From the NCBI GenBank assembly GCA_016290335.1, contig JAEETM010000020.1, positions 1-50,122 on the forward strand: 50,122 nt of DNA, given 5' to 3'. The notes below the pieces were generated by a model. It did no database searches. It saw only the letters and a list, made by a program, of their open reading frames with translations, and was not told the DNA's origin. The position numbers were made by a program, and so were the translations under genes. The stretch is from Treponema sp. (GTDB taxonomy: Bacteria; Spirochaetota; Spirochaetia; Treponematales; Treponemataceae). Each line of letters begins with the position of its first letter. The stretch's first letter is position 1. Below, piece by piece: positions 1-8,572 of this stretch.

Positions 1-41
1 TGCTGTTACTATAAGCATTTAATCTAAAAATGGAGAGGTTT

Positions 42-3000
42 ATGACAAAAAATCATACTAAACTCATCAGTAAAATCACATTAATCGTTTCAATTATCAC
101 AATTTTCTGCAGTCTTTTGAGCCTTGCAGGCTGCGGTTCCACAAAACAGGAAGGTTTAACACCGGAAGAGCTTGCTTTAAAACAGGAGCTTGAAGAAGAA
201 GCCCGCCTTGAAAAAAAACACCCTACAAAGGTTGTTTGGGAAGCAAAAAATGCAGAGGACCAGCTTTTTATTACTGGTTCCACATCTGACTATGATCACA
301 TACCTGATGTTGACTATAATGGAAACCTCCGTGTAATTGATTTTGGAAAAGGACTTGATTTAACCGGCTACAATTACCTGAACATTGAGTTTTATTGCCC
401 CGAAGACAGCAATCACTATGAAATTGATTTTAATTGTTTGTCCACAAAGCCTTATGAAAAAGTTGCCATACTAGGTTCCTTAAGTACAAAAGAAGCTAAA
501 ACAATTCAGTCAACCTTTGGTGTAAATCATCAGGAGTTTCCAACAAATGTTTCCGGCACTTTTGAAGTAAGAAAAAACACAACAAATACCCTTAATAGAA
601 TAGTTGTTTTTGCTTACGATGCCTTTGGAAGAGTCCAGGGAGAGATTCCAGATGTAAAGGTTTGCATAACCAAGGTAACTGCCACAAACAAAAAGCTTAG
701 AAATGACCCCGAAAAAGATGCAGTTATTTTCAAGGCTCCGGAACCAGAAGGCTTTAAAATCGTAACTCGAGAAGAAGGCAATTATAGTGGCGGAAACTAC
801 ATTTCTCTTGGTGAATGCAACTTGGAAAACTATAAATACCTTAATTTTGAGCTTTACAGTCCAAACAGCGAAAGATTTTTGGTAAATGCTGCCGGTTGGA
901 GCGGAACCTACAGAACCGGCGAAGTTCCTGAACGAATTGCAAACTTCGATATACTCCTTTCAGATACTCCGCAGACTTATCAGATTCCATTTGGGAAATA
1001 TAAAGGCTACTGGTACGATTGGGTAGATGGAAAAGATGTAAAAAAGCCTGTTACCGACAATCTCTTGCATGGCATTGATTTTTCAGCACGAGATACAAAT
1101 GATGACTGGGCAATCCTTGGTGATGTTGAAATATATGTTAAAAGCATAACCGCAACTAACAAAAAGCTTGAAAATGACAAGACTAAGGATAAGGTTATAT
1201 TTGCTGCTAAAGAGCCGGAAGATGGTCTTATTGTAACAAAAGTTTCAAAAGCCTATGAGTTCCCTGTATATATGGATTTGGAAGGTTACGATTATCTGAA
1301 CGTTGAGGTTTACAGTCCTAATAGTGATATGAATATAGTTGGCTTTGATTTCCGTAACTATGAAGTAGGCGATCTTCTTGGCGAAATAAAAACATTACTG
1401 ACTTCTGAACCTCAAATAATTCAGATTCCTTTTGGCAGGAATAATGACTATGATGACTGGTCAACAGGAAAAAGAGTTGTAAAACAGGCTACTACAGACT
1501 TTTTGGAGCGATTCTATGTTTGGGCAAAATCTCCGTATGATGTTGATGTAGGTAAGATAGAGGTTTATGTAAAGAGCGTAACTGCTACAAATAAAAAGCT
1601 GGAAATAGATCCTAATAAAGATAAAATCATTTATTATGACGCAGAACCACAAAAGCATAAAATATCAAGCTACACAAACGGGGATTGGGCCTGGTTAAAA
1701 ACAGGAAAGGTTAATCTTGAAGGCTACAATTATTTGAATCTTGAACTTTACAGTCCTGACAGCGGTAATAATCTTGTTAATTTCAGTGGCAGATATAGAG
1801 ATGGCGAAGTAGCAAGCCTAAAGTCTACTCTAACAAAAACTCCACAGATTATTCAGATTCCATTTGGTAAGGGTAACGGATATTGGATTGAATGGCCAGA
1901 CGGTAAAAAAACTTCTTACCTTTACGAAAACAATATTCTCTATGATTTTGGAATCTGGGTTGAAGATGAAAATGGTAACCGAAAAGCAAATGACATTTAT
2001 GTAAAAAGCATAACTGCCACAAACAAAAGCTTAAATGATCCTACTAAAGATAAAGTTGTTTATAAAGCACCAGAAGCAGAAGGTCATAAAATAACTACAA
2101 TTGACGGCTGGCAATGGCTTCCTGTTCCAAAAATGAATCTTGAAGAATATGAATATTTGAACTTTGAAGTTTACAGTCCTAACAGCAACAACTATTCTGT
2201 TTGTCTGCTGCCTAGAGATCACGCTGGAGACATTGGTATTGTAGATGCACTTCTTACAAAAAAGCCGCAAATCATTCAGATTCCGTTTGGTAAAGATAAG
2301 GGCACCTACGATAACTGGGATTCCGGAGAAAAGGTTGTTACTCCTTATGCAAGCAGTTGTCTGTGGGACCTTGCAGTTTGGGCAAGAGATGTTGAAAATG
2401 ACTGGCATAACGTACCAAATGTTGATGTATACGTAAAGAGTATAACAGCTACAAACAAGAAGCTTAATGCTGACACCTCAAAAGATAAGGTTGTTTATTT
2501 GGCACAGGAACCTAACGGACATAAAATAACTACCTGCGATGGCTGGTCTTTCCTTGCTACAGGAAACCAAATACTCGACAACTACAATTATTTGAATATA
2601 GAGCTTTCAAGTCCAAACAGCAAGGATTATGTTGTAAACCTGAGTATGCGTGGAGGAGACGGCGAAACCGGAAAGCTGGAGGCTCTTCTTACAAACAAGT
2701 CTAAAACCATTCAAATACCTTTTGGAAAAGGCAATGGAACTTATGACGACTGGTCTACTGGCGAAAAGATTGTAAAACCTTATACAGCAAATCAGATTTG
2801 GAATGTTGCCATCTGGGCACTTGATATGCCAGGCGGCTGGAAAAACATTCCTGGAGTTGATGTTTACATAAAGAGCATAACTGCTACAAATAAAAAAATT
2901 GCAAATGACCCGACAAAAGATATGGTAATTTTTGAATCCAATGAGTCTACTGGTTACAAGTTAACTACAAAAGATGACGGTTGGCAAGATTTACCAATTG

Positions 3001-3773
3001 GTAAATGGAACTTAGAAGGCTATAAATATTTGAACATAGAGCTTTATAATCCTAACAATGATTATTATCAATTCGAGCTTGATGCTTGGGGAAATAATGA
3101 AAAGCCTATAGATGACCCGAATAAGTTTATGCCAAAAGGTGTTTTTGTTACACAGCATCCAATTAGCGAATATTGGGATGATTGGTCTAATGGAACAAAA
3201 GTCACTAAAAAAGTTACGGGTAACACTATTTCTTTCTTTTCTATGTGTATACACAACCTTATAAACAACACAAATATGGGTGGCGTTGAGTTCTATGTTA
3301 AACGGATAGTGGCAACTAACAAAAAACTTGAAGAGCCTAAACCAAAAGAAAAGGTTGTTTTTGAAGCACCTGATTCCAAGGGCTATAAATTAACAACAGG
3401 CAAAGAATGGTGGAGTCTTAATTTTGGTGAGTGGGATTTGGAAGGTTATAAATATTTGAACATTGAGTTATACAGTCCTAACATCGGTAACAATAAGGTA
3501 GAGTTCCACGGATGGGGTGGCGGAGAACGGGTTGCACCTTTTGAAGCAGTTACTCTTACAAATGAAGTTCAGGTTATTCAAAGAATATTTGGCACCAACG
3601 TCGAATATTGGGATGATTGGGTCGATGGCAAAAACGTACAGAAAAAATCTACCAGCAATAAACTCAGTAGTCTGGCTTTTTCTGTACACAACCCTGATAA
3701 CTGGGATTTTGTTGAAGGTGTAGACCTTTACATTAAACGCATTTGGGGAACTAATACGCCAGTGAAAGAATAG
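42..3773 (+). CDS. Eight-module repeat lipoprotein
   Basis: The product is a predicted exported lipoprotein of 1243 residues. It has a basic N-terminus, a hydrophobic stretch and a lipobox ending LAGC with the lipidated Cys at about residue 31. A short acidic helical linker follows, then eight related modules of about 148 residues. Each module has a GYxYLNxELYSPNS-like segment, a QIPFG-like strand, a DDW motif and a closing VYVKSITATNKKL-like strand. This order of strands recalls galactose-binding-like beta-sandwich domains such as CBM11 or CIA30 types; that is inference. The ATG at 42 is preferred over one at 30 because GGAGAGG (32-38) sits just before it. No catalytic motif was seen. It probably lies at the cell surface and may bind carbohydrate. 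It is transcribed towards the frameshifted oxidoreductase gene, with two hairpins between them. Confidence 0.85.
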   Translation: MTKNHTKLISKITLIVSIITIFCSLLSLAGCGSTKQEGLTPEELALKQELEEEARLEKKHPTKVVWEAKNAEDQLFITGSTSDYDHIPDVDYNGNLRVIDFGKGLDLTGYNYLNIEFYCPEDSNHYEIDFNCLSTKPYEKVAILGSLSTKEAKTIQSTFGVNHQEFPTNVSGTFEVRKNTTNTLNRIVVFAYDAFGRVQGEIPDVKVCITKVTATNKKLRNDPEKDAVIFKAPEPEGFKIVTREEGNYSGGNYISLGECNLENYKYLNFELYSPNSERFLVNAAGWSGTYRTGEVPERIANFDILLSDTPQTYQIPFGKYKGYWYDWVDGKDVKKPVTDNLLHGIDFSARDTNDDWAILGDVEIYVKSITATNKKLENDKTKDKVIFAAKEPEDGLIVTKVSKAYEFPVYMDLEGYDYLNVEVYSPNSDMNIVGFDFRNYEVGDLLGEIKTLLTSEPQIIQIPFGRNNDYDDWSTGKRVVKQATTDFLERFYVWAKSPYDVDVGKIEVYVKSVTATNKKLEIDPNKDKIIYYDAEPQKHKISSYTNGDWAWLKTGKVNLEGYNYLNLELYSPDSGNNLVNFSGRYRDGEVASLKSTLTKTPQIIQIPFGKGNGYWIEWPDGKKTSYLYENNILYDFGIWVEDENGNRKANDIYVKSITATNKSLNDPTKDKVVYKAPEAEGHKITTIDGWQWLPVPKMNLEEYEYLNFEVYSPNSNNYSVCLLPRDHAGDIGIVDALLTKKPQIIQIPFGKDKGTYDNWDSGEKVVTPYASSCLWDLAVWARDVENDWHNVPNVDVYVKSITATNKKLNADTSKDKVVYLAQEPNGHKITTCDGWSFLATGNQILDNYNYLNIELSSPNSKDYVVNLSMRGGDGETGKLEALLTNKSKTIQIPFGKGNGTYDDWSTGEKIVKPYTANQIWNVAIWALDMPGGWKNIPGVDVYIKSITATNKKIANDPTKDMVIFESNESTGYKLTTKDDGWQDLPIGKWNLEGYKYLNIELYNPNNDYYQFELDAWGNNEKPIDDPNKFMPKGVFVTQHPISEYWDDWSNGTKVTKKVTGNTISFFSMCIHNLINNTNMGGVEFYVKRIVATNKKLEEPKPKEKVVFEAPDSKGYKLTTGKEWWSLNFGEWDLEGYKYLNIELYSPNIGNNKVEFHGWGGGERVAPFEAVTLTNEVQVIQRIFGTNVEYWDDWVDGKNVQKKSTSNKLSSLAFSVHNPDNWDFVEGVDLYIKRIWGTNTPVKE
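222..3770 (+). repeat. Tandem array of eight protein modules
   Basis: Eight diverged in-frame repeats of roughly 430-470 bases make up almost the whole lipoprotein gene. The best landmark is the block encoding ATNKKL, found near 680, 1155, 1590, 2020, 2450, 2890 and 3315, with a degenerate version (GTNTPV) at 3755. The central modules (4-6) are the most alike. The first module is the most diverged and lacks the DDW segment. Confidence 0.85.
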
Positions 3774-3796
3774 ATCATCGGGTCAAGCCCGATGAT
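3774..3796 (+). repeat. 23-base hairpin element, copy a
   Basis: Perfect inverted repeat with arms ATCATCGGG and CCCGATGAT around the loop TCAAG, followed by GACT. It starts directly after the stop codon of the repeat lipoprotein and lies between convergent genes, so it may also stop transcription. There is no U-run. Confidence 0.75.
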
Positions 3797-3826
3797 GACT
3801 CAATGCCATTCCCATGCAAGTCTGTC

Positions 3827-3849
3827 ATTCCCGTGCCCGACACGGGAAT
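3827..3849 (-). repeat. 23-base hairpin element, copy b
   Basis: Perfect inverted repeat with arms ATTCCCGTG and CACGGGAAT around the loop CCCGA, preceded by TGTC. It is the same design as the other copies in reverse orientation. It abuts the last codon of the reconstructed oxidoreductase reading frame. Confidence 0.75.
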
Positions 3850-4978
3850 CTACCGTTTCTTTGCTGCCGGGCACTTGTGAGGCATTCCAGGACCATACTG
3901 GCAGCGAGGACAATTAAAGCATTTTACATAAGAAGCTTTTTTGCCCGAGCTGCTTTCATCATCATCAGATGATGTTAGTGTTGCCTCACAAAAAGCCGGA
4001 TCAGCAAGAAGAGCACGTCCCAAATCCACAGTATCTGTAAGTTCGTTTTCTATAAGATAGCGTGCAAGCGAAGGCTCTAAAATACTGTTTACGCAGGAAA
4101 CCGGTACACGCCCGGCTGCCCCGTTTAGAAAAATACTCGTGAAACTTTACTCCAAGCTTACAGATTTGGTTATAGGGTTCGCCCTCCTCTTTTAAGCTTG
4201 GATCATTCCACTCAATTCCCGTAGAAACCTGAAGATAATCGCAGCCGGCTTTTACATACTCTTCTGCAATACTGATTGCGGTGGCAACATCAGGTTCAAT
4301 TCCTGCAGTACGAACAGAAATTATAAAATCTTCGCCGCATTTTTCACGAATCATTTTTATTATTTCAACAGCAAAGCGGGCTCTATTCTCATCACTTCCG
4401 CCATACTCATCCTTACGAAGATTTGTTTTCTTTGAAATAAACTGATTGATTAAATAACCATGACAACCATGCAGCTGGATTCCATCATAACCAGCCTGCT
4501 TTGCCCTAACTGCCGCAGCCACAAAGCTTTCCTGCATTTTGTGTATTTCTTCCAGAGTCATTTCGCGGGAAAGCTGAGTTGGAGTTTTTTCATCACGCCA
4601 CAAAGGAATTGGCACCGCAGAAGGACCAATGGCTTCTCCACATTCAGGGTTAGAGGTAATTCCCGTGTGATTAAGCTGAATCAGCATAACTGCACCATTT
4701 TTGTGGCAGGCCTCAGTTATCGCCCGGTGACCTTCAATCTGAGAATCTTCCCAAAGGCCCAGATGAATCTTTCCGAAGCGACCATCCGGAGTAACTGCCG
4801 TTGCTTCAACACAAATCAAACCGCATCCATGTTCAGCCCGTGCCTTGTAATGGTCAATGTGCTTTTGTGTTACTTTTCCATCCTCACCTGCATAATCAAA
4901 CTTAACAGTTGGAGCCATTGTAAGCCGGTTTTTTACTACAGTTTTATTGATGGTGATTGGGTCAGTTACTTTTGTCAT
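3850..4978 (-). pseudogene. Old yellow enzyme family oxidoreductase, frameshifted
   Basis: The gene encodes an NADH:flavin oxidoreductase of the old yellow enzyme family, a FMN-binding TIM barrel. Visible features are the N-terminal KNRLTMAPTVK segment, the HGCHGYLINQF active-site region (His-x-x-His) and the NLRKDEYGG motif. The frame from 4978 stays good down to about 4134 and then reads nonsense to a stop at 4001. Skipping one base in the AAAAA run at 4129-4133 restores a continuous frame to a stop at 3850. It then reads YFLNGAAGRVPV, then a barrel C-terminus (LGRALLADPAF) and a Cys-rich tail (CFNCPRC). The restored product would be 376 residues. The gene is therefore either a recent pseudogene or carries a one-base assembly error. 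A TATAAT box (5000-4995) and AGAGGA before the ATG look intact. Confidence 0.85.
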
Positions 4979-5055
4979 AATTATTTCCTCTATGATTATA
5001 GTTTACCATAATTTATAGAAAAAACATCCTAAAATAACAGCTTTTTATATTTACA

Positions 5056-5083
5056 TTGACAGAATAAGGTTCAATGGTATAAT
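5056..5083 (+). promoter_or_regulatory. Sigma-70-like promoter of the lipoprotein/radical SAM operon
   Basis: TTGACA at 5056-5061 and TATAAT at 5078-5083 are separated by 16 bases. Both hexamers are consensus. Transcription should start near 5090, giving a leader of about 39 bases before the first lipoprotein. Confidence 0.8.
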
Positions 5084-5097
5084 TATAGAATAGATAT

Positions 5098-5112
5098 TCG
5101 GATTTAATCCGA
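5098..5112. promoter_or_regulatory. Dyad in the leader of the lipoprotein operon
   Basis: TCGGATTTAATCCGA is a 15-base perfect palindrome about the central T, lying just downstream of the predicted transcription start. It could be an operator or a decayed copy of the hairpin repeat. No regulator in this window can be assigned to it. Confidence 0.4.
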
Positions 5113-5128
5113 CAATCTGGAGAGTTTT

Positions 5129-5653
5129 ATGGGAAAAATCATTAAATCCTCTTTTAAGAAATTAGTCGCTAAACTTTTTCAGATTCTTGGAATCTCTTCA
5201 CTTATGACAGCATTTGGCTGTGGAAATGCTTTTGTAGCTGCTTATGGATCAAAAACTGTAGAGCAAGTGGATATGTACGGTACTCCAAGTAACTTTTTTA
5301 CTCTTGATGGAACCGTAACTGATTCAAATGGAGAACCTATAAAAGGAATAAAAATCACTGCAAAAGGAAATCACGAGGATGCTCCGTCCGAAGACTTTAC
5401 TTTTACTTATTCTGATGAAGAAGGCAATTACAGCATCAAATGGAGAGATAGTAACAGAAGTGAAATGAACTTTATTGTTACCGCAGAAGATGTTGACGGA
5501 GCAGAAAACGGTTCTTTTGATGATAAAGCCATAAATGTTGATTTCTCAGAAACCAAAAAAAATAAAGAAGATACCTGGACAACAAAATACAAAATCACAG
5601 GCAAAAACATTACACTTGACGAAAAATCTGACACAGAAAACAAAGAAGAATAA
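5129..5653 (+). CDS. Radical-SAM-associated putative lipoprotein 1
   Basis: The 174-residue product has a basic amphipathic N-terminus (MGKIIKSSFKK), a hydrophobic segment and a weak lipobox ending AFGC (Cys31). After this come an AYGS and an MYGTP motif (residues 49-53), then one beta-sandwich domain that begins GTVTDSNGEPIKGI, like the carboxypeptidase-regulatory or Ig-like fold. The C-terminus is charged. It is the first gene of a four-gene operon, with GGAG eight bases before the ATG. The arrangement matches the described rSAM/lipoprotein system, in which a short lipoprotein is encoded next to a SPASM radical SAM enzyme and is thought to be its substrate. That assignment rests on motif and neighbourhood, and the chemistry is unknown. 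Confidence 0.8.
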   Translation: MGKIIKSSFKKLVAKLFQILGISSLMTAFGCGNAFVAAYGSKTVEQVDMYGTPSNFFTLDGTVTDSNGEPIKGIKITAKGNHEDAPSEDFTFTYSDEEGNYSIKWRDSNRSEMNFIVTAEDVDGAENGSFDDKAINVDFSETKKNKEDTWTTKYKITGKNITLDEKSDTENKEE

Positions 5654-5655
5654 AT

Positions 5656-6216
5656 ATGGGAAAAATCATTAAATCATCATTTAAGAAAATAATCACCAAG
5701 GTTTTTCAAGTTTTGGGTATATCATCTATTCTTACATCTTTTGGAAGCTGTATTGAGATTGCATACGGTTCTCCAGATTACCCTGTAATGTATGGTGTGC
5801 CGGGAAACTTCTTTACATTAGAAGGTACAATTACCGATGAAGATGGGAATGCAATCAAAGGTATTGAATTAAGCGTAAAAGCCAAAGCTGACGTACCAGG
5901 TAATGAAGAAGATGATGGCGAACAGAAACAGTTTTATGTTTTTTCTGAAAACGAAATTACAGGCGATGATGGCTCTTTCTCTCTATATTGGAATGACCAT
6001 GATTATGACAATCTTGATTTTACTATTTACATAAAAGATATTGATGGCGAAGAAAATGGTTTGTTTAATGATATTACAGAGGATGTATCATTTAACAAAA
6101 GCAATTCTACTGGTGATAAAACCCCTTTTGGTAATGGAAAATATAAAATTACTGGAAAAACAATAAAATTGACAAAAAAAACTGACAAAGCTGACATAGA
6201 AAACAACGAGGAATAA
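5656..6216 (+). CDS. Radical-SAM-associated putative lipoprotein 2
   Basis: The 186-residue product is a tandem paralogue of the preceding protein. The first eleven residues are identical and both contain GISS plus a hydrophobic run ending SFGSC (Cys32). It too has AYGS, MYGVP (residues 45-49) and a GTITDEDGNAIKGI strand that opens a single beta-sandwich. It differs by an acidic insert around residue 80 and a longer C-terminus. The gene starts two bases after the stop of lipoprotein 1, so the two are co-translated. It is probably an alternative or additional substrate or scaffold of the radical SAM enzyme encoded downstream. Confidence 0.8.
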   Translation: MGKIIKSSFKKIITKVFQVLGISSILTSFGSCIEIAYGSPDYPVMYGVPGNFFTLEGTITDEDGNAIKGIELSVKAKADVPGNEEDDGEQKQFYVFSENEITGDDGSFSLYWNDHDYDNLDFTIYIKDIDGEENGLFNDITEDVSFNKSNSTGDKTPFGNGKYKITGKTIKLTKKTDKADIENNEE

Positions 6217-6223
6217 AAAAGAA

Positions 6224-6427
6224 ATGAAAAAAATAACCTGGACCTGGAAAAAGATTGTTACTTTAATTGGCACTGCATTTGGAATTGGAATGCTTGTTTC
6301 CTGTTACGGTATGCCGCCAAATTGGTCGCCAGACGATTATGATGGTTCTGAATATGAATATAATGATGATGAAGAAGATGATGATATTGAAGACAGCAAC
6401 GTTATATCATTAACAGATATTAAATAA
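6224..6427 (+). CDS. Minimal radical-SAM-associated lipoprotein 3
   Basis: The 67-residue product has a basic N-terminus, one hydrophobic segment and a lipobox ending LVSC (Cys27). Directly after the Cys comes YGMPPNW, then a very acidic tail of about 35 residues. It has no beta-sandwich domain. What it shares with the two larger proteins is only the signal sequence and the YGxP motif, which points to that motif as the conserved feature of the system. GAGGAA lies about ten bases before the ATG. It is seven bases upstream of the radical SAM gene. It could be the real peptide substrate; this is inference. Confidence 0.7.
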   Translation: MKKITWTWKKIVTLIGTAFGIGMLVSCYGMPPNWSPDDYDGSEYEYNDDEEDDDIEDSNVISLTDIK

Positions 6428-6434
6428 AATAACT

Positions 6435-7559
6435 ATGGACTTTCCTACTTCATTTAAATATTCATTATTCCGCCTCTATAGAAAATCTGTAATTAAAAAG
6501 CACAAGCTCAATTATCTTTTTTGGGAATGTACCCTGCGCTGTAATTTAAACTGTCTTCACTGTGGAAGTGACTGTCTTAAGCAATCAGAAATACCAGACA
6601 TGCCTGTCCAGGATTTTATAAAAGTGCTTGATGACATAAAAGCCAAAAATCCCGAAAAAAGACTGATGATTTGCATTACCGGCGGCGAACCGCTTTTGCG
6701 CAATGACCTTGAACTTGTCGGTCGTGAAATAATGAAACGTGGGTACAACTGGGGAATTGTTACAAACGGAATGCTTCTTACACCTCAAAGATTTATTTCT
6801 CTGATAAATGCCGGAATGGGGTCCATGAGCTTTAGCATTGACGGCTTTGAAAAAGAGCATACATATTTGCGCGTAAATCCACAGTCTTACAAAAAGGTTT
6901 GCGAAGGCATTCAGCTTGCGGTGAGCTTTCAGGAAAAATACGGCCCCCGTTTGATTTTTGATGTAATCACCTGCGTACACAGCAAAAACCTTGAGATTCT
7001 TCCAAAGCTCCGTGACGATTTAATTGAACGAGGTGTAAAGCAATGGCGAATCTTTTCTATTTTCCCGGAAGGACGCGCCGGCAGGAACGAACTTTCACTT
7101 TCAAAAGAAGATTACAAAAAGATGATGGACTTTATTGTAGAAACCCGCAGCTATAAGGATTCTAAAGGACGATCTATTCACGTAAATTATGCCTGCGAAG
7201 GCTGGCTTGGAAAATACGAGCTTAAAGCCCGCGACTACTTTTTCTTCTGCCGTGGCGGTGTGAATGTTGGCTCTGTAATGTGCGACGGTTCAATAAGTGC
7301 CTGTTTGAGTGTGCGCGGAAAAGATTTTATTCAGGGTAACATTTACGGAGAAAGTGCTGTTAGCAAAGACAAACAAGTTTGCGTAAGCTTTATGGATGTA
7401 TGGAACAATAAGTTCCAGAATATGCGCAACCGCAACTGGGCCAAGCACGGCAAATGCAAAAACTGCAAGCAATGGAGCAAATGCTGGGGCAACGGCTTGC
7501 ACCTTCATCACGACATGGAATGCGAAGTTGCCCACTGTAATTTTGAGCTGTTGAATTAG
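6435..7559 (+). CDS. SPASM radical SAM enzyme (rSAM/lipoprotein system)
   Basis: This 374-residue protein is a radical S-adenosylmethionine enzyme. CNLNCLHC gives the CxxxCxxC ligands of the SAM-binding 4Fe-4S cluster (Cys36, 40, 43). GGEP at 83-86 binds SAM. The C-terminal third is a SPASM region with nine Cys (272, 283, 290, 316, 341, 344, 350, 363, 368), enough for one or two auxiliary clusters. Such enzymes modify peptides or proteins after translation. It is the last gene of the operon and follows lipoprotein 3 by seven bases, without a clear ribosome binding site, so it probably relies on translational coupling. The likely substrates are the three lipoproteins upstream. As the enzyme has no export signal, any modification would take place in the cytoplasm before export. 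Confidence 0.88.
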   Translation: MDFPTSFKYSLFRLYRKSVIKKHKLNYLFWECTLRCNLNCLHCGSDCLKQSEIPDMPVQDFIKVLDDIKAKNPEKRLMICITGGEPLLRNDLELVGREIMKRGYNWGIVTNGMLLTPQRFISLINAGMGSMSFSIDGFEKEHTYLRVNPQSYKKVCEGIQLAVSFQEKYGPRLIFDVITCVHSKNLEILPKLRDDLIERGVKQWRIFSIFPEGRAGRNELSLSKEDYKKMMDFIVETRSYKDSKGRSIHVNYACEGWLGKYELKARDYFFFCRGGVNVGSVMCDGSISACLSVRGKDFIQGNIYGESAVSKDKQVCVSFMDVWNNKFQNMRNRNWAKHGKCKNCKQWSKCWGNGLHLHHDMECEVAHCNFELLN

Positions 7560-7561
7560 AG

Positions 7562-7584
7562 ATTTCCGTGTCACGCACGGAAAT
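7562..7584 (+). repeat. 23-base hairpin element, copy c
   Basis: Perfect inverted repeat with arms ATTTCCGTG and CACGGAAAT around the loop TCACG, followed by GACA. It lies between the convergent radical SAM and metA genes, where it may act as a bidirectional terminator. Confidence 0.75.
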
Positions 7585-7598
7585 GACATACCAGCGGA

Positions 7599-8507
7599 TT
7601 AAATAAAGTTAAACGGCGTTGCTTGATATACATAGTAATTCAGCCAGTTTGAATAAAACAAGTGAGCTGTTGCGCGCCAGTAGCTGGTTGGCATTCGGTT
7701 GGCAATATTCATTGGGAAATAATTTTTTGGAAGCGGAACCTTCATGCCCTTATCAATATCGCGGTAGAACTCCTGGGCAAGTGTAAGCGTATCGTATTCA
7801 AGGTGGCCTGTCATAAAGATTTCGCGGTTATCCTTTGATTTTATAATTGTAACACCGGCCTCTGCACTTTCTGCAAGAATCACCAAATCTTTACAAGCCA
7901 GCACATCTTCCTTATGAAGCGTTGTATGGCGGCTCTGCGGAATTGGGAAGGTATCATCAAAACCTCGCATAAGCGGTTCGCCTTCTACACAACGTTCATT
8001 CATAAAAATGCCGCTCATCTTGCGTTCAAGCCCGTATTTTTTAATTCCATAGTGATGATAAAGCCCCGCAAAGCTTCCCCAGCAAACATAGAGTGTTGAG
8101 AATACATTTTCCTTTGCATAATCCATAATCTCGCAAAGCTCTTTCCAATAATCAACCTGCTCAAACTCAAGCTGCTCAACAGGCGCACCAGTAATAATCA
8201 TACCGTCATACTTCTGTTTAAATATTTCGCTGGAAGGAATATAAAACTTATCAAGATAGGTTTCATCGGTATTTTTGCTTGAATGCTGTTCCATTCTCAC
8301 AAGAGAGATTTCAATCTGAAGTGGTGTGTTTCCGAGCAGACGAAGAAGCTGGGTTTCTGTAACTTCCTTGGTAGGCATAAGATTAACAATCGCAATTTTA
8401 AGAGGACGAATATCCTGACTGGCGGCGCGTTTTTCCGTCATCACAAAGATATTCTCTTTTTCCAAAATCTTACAAGCTGGCAAATCCGATTGAATCTTTA
8501 TTGGCAT
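7599..8507 (-). CDS. metA: Homoserine O-acyltransferase, predicted acetyl-CoA type
   Basis: This 302-residue protein acylates L-homoserine as the first committed step of methionine synthesis. It has the typical MetA length. The residues fall exactly at family numbering: nucleophile Cys142 (CWGSFAG), His235 and Glu237 (GHLEYDT). Residue 111 is Glu in the GAPVE motif. In characterised MetA proteins Glu at this position goes with acetyl-CoA use and Gly with succinyl-CoA, so homoserine O-acetyltransferase is predicted despite the metA name. AGGAG precedes the ATG. A minus-strand TATAAT at 8578-8573 gives a leader of about 60 bases that contains a copy of the hairpin repeat (8534-8556). No SAM riboswitch was recognised in this short leader. 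Confidence 0.93.
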   Translation of the reverse strand: MPIKIQSDLPACKILEKENIFVMTEKRAASQDIRPLKIAIVNLMPTKEVTETQLLRLLGNTPLQIEISLVRMEQHSSKNTDETYLDKFYIPSSEIFKQKYDGMIITGAPVEQLEFEQVDYWKELCEIMDYAKENVFSTLYVCWGSFAGLYHHYGIKKYGLERKMSGIFMNERCVEGEPLMRGFDDTFPIPQSRHTTLHKEDVLACKDLVILAESAEAGVTIIKSKDNREIFMTGHLEYDTLTLAQEFYRDIDKGMKVPLPKNYFPMNIANRMPTSYWRATAHLFYSNWLNYYVYQATPFNFI

Positions 8508-8533
8508 AGCTAAATCTCCTGATAGGAACTGTC

Positions 8534-8556
8534 ATTATCGGGCATGACCCGATAAT
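8534..8556 (-). repeat. 23-base hairpin element, copy d
   Basis: Perfect inverted repeat with arms ATTATCGGG and CCCGATAAT around the loop CATGA, preceded by TGTC. Read on the minus strand its loop is TCATG, like copy f. It lies inside the predicted 5' leader of metA. Confidence 0.75.
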
Positions 8557-8572
8557 CGTTTGTTTAGCGTTT

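Noticed and set aside
222..3770. CRISPR-like or DNA-level satellite array
   Set aside because: The repeats are about 430-470 bases, diverged, and in frame with a protein; there are no short identical repeats with unique spacers.
4460..5011. Plus-strand frame of 183 codons opposite the oxidoreductase gene
   Set aside because: The opposite strand encodes a clear old yellow enzyme; the plus-strand product shows no recognisable domain.
8508..8572. Possible SAM riboswitch in front of metA
   Set aside because: The leader is only about 60 bases and holds just the 23-base hairpin. No conserved riboswitch core or terminator/antiterminator pair is visible.
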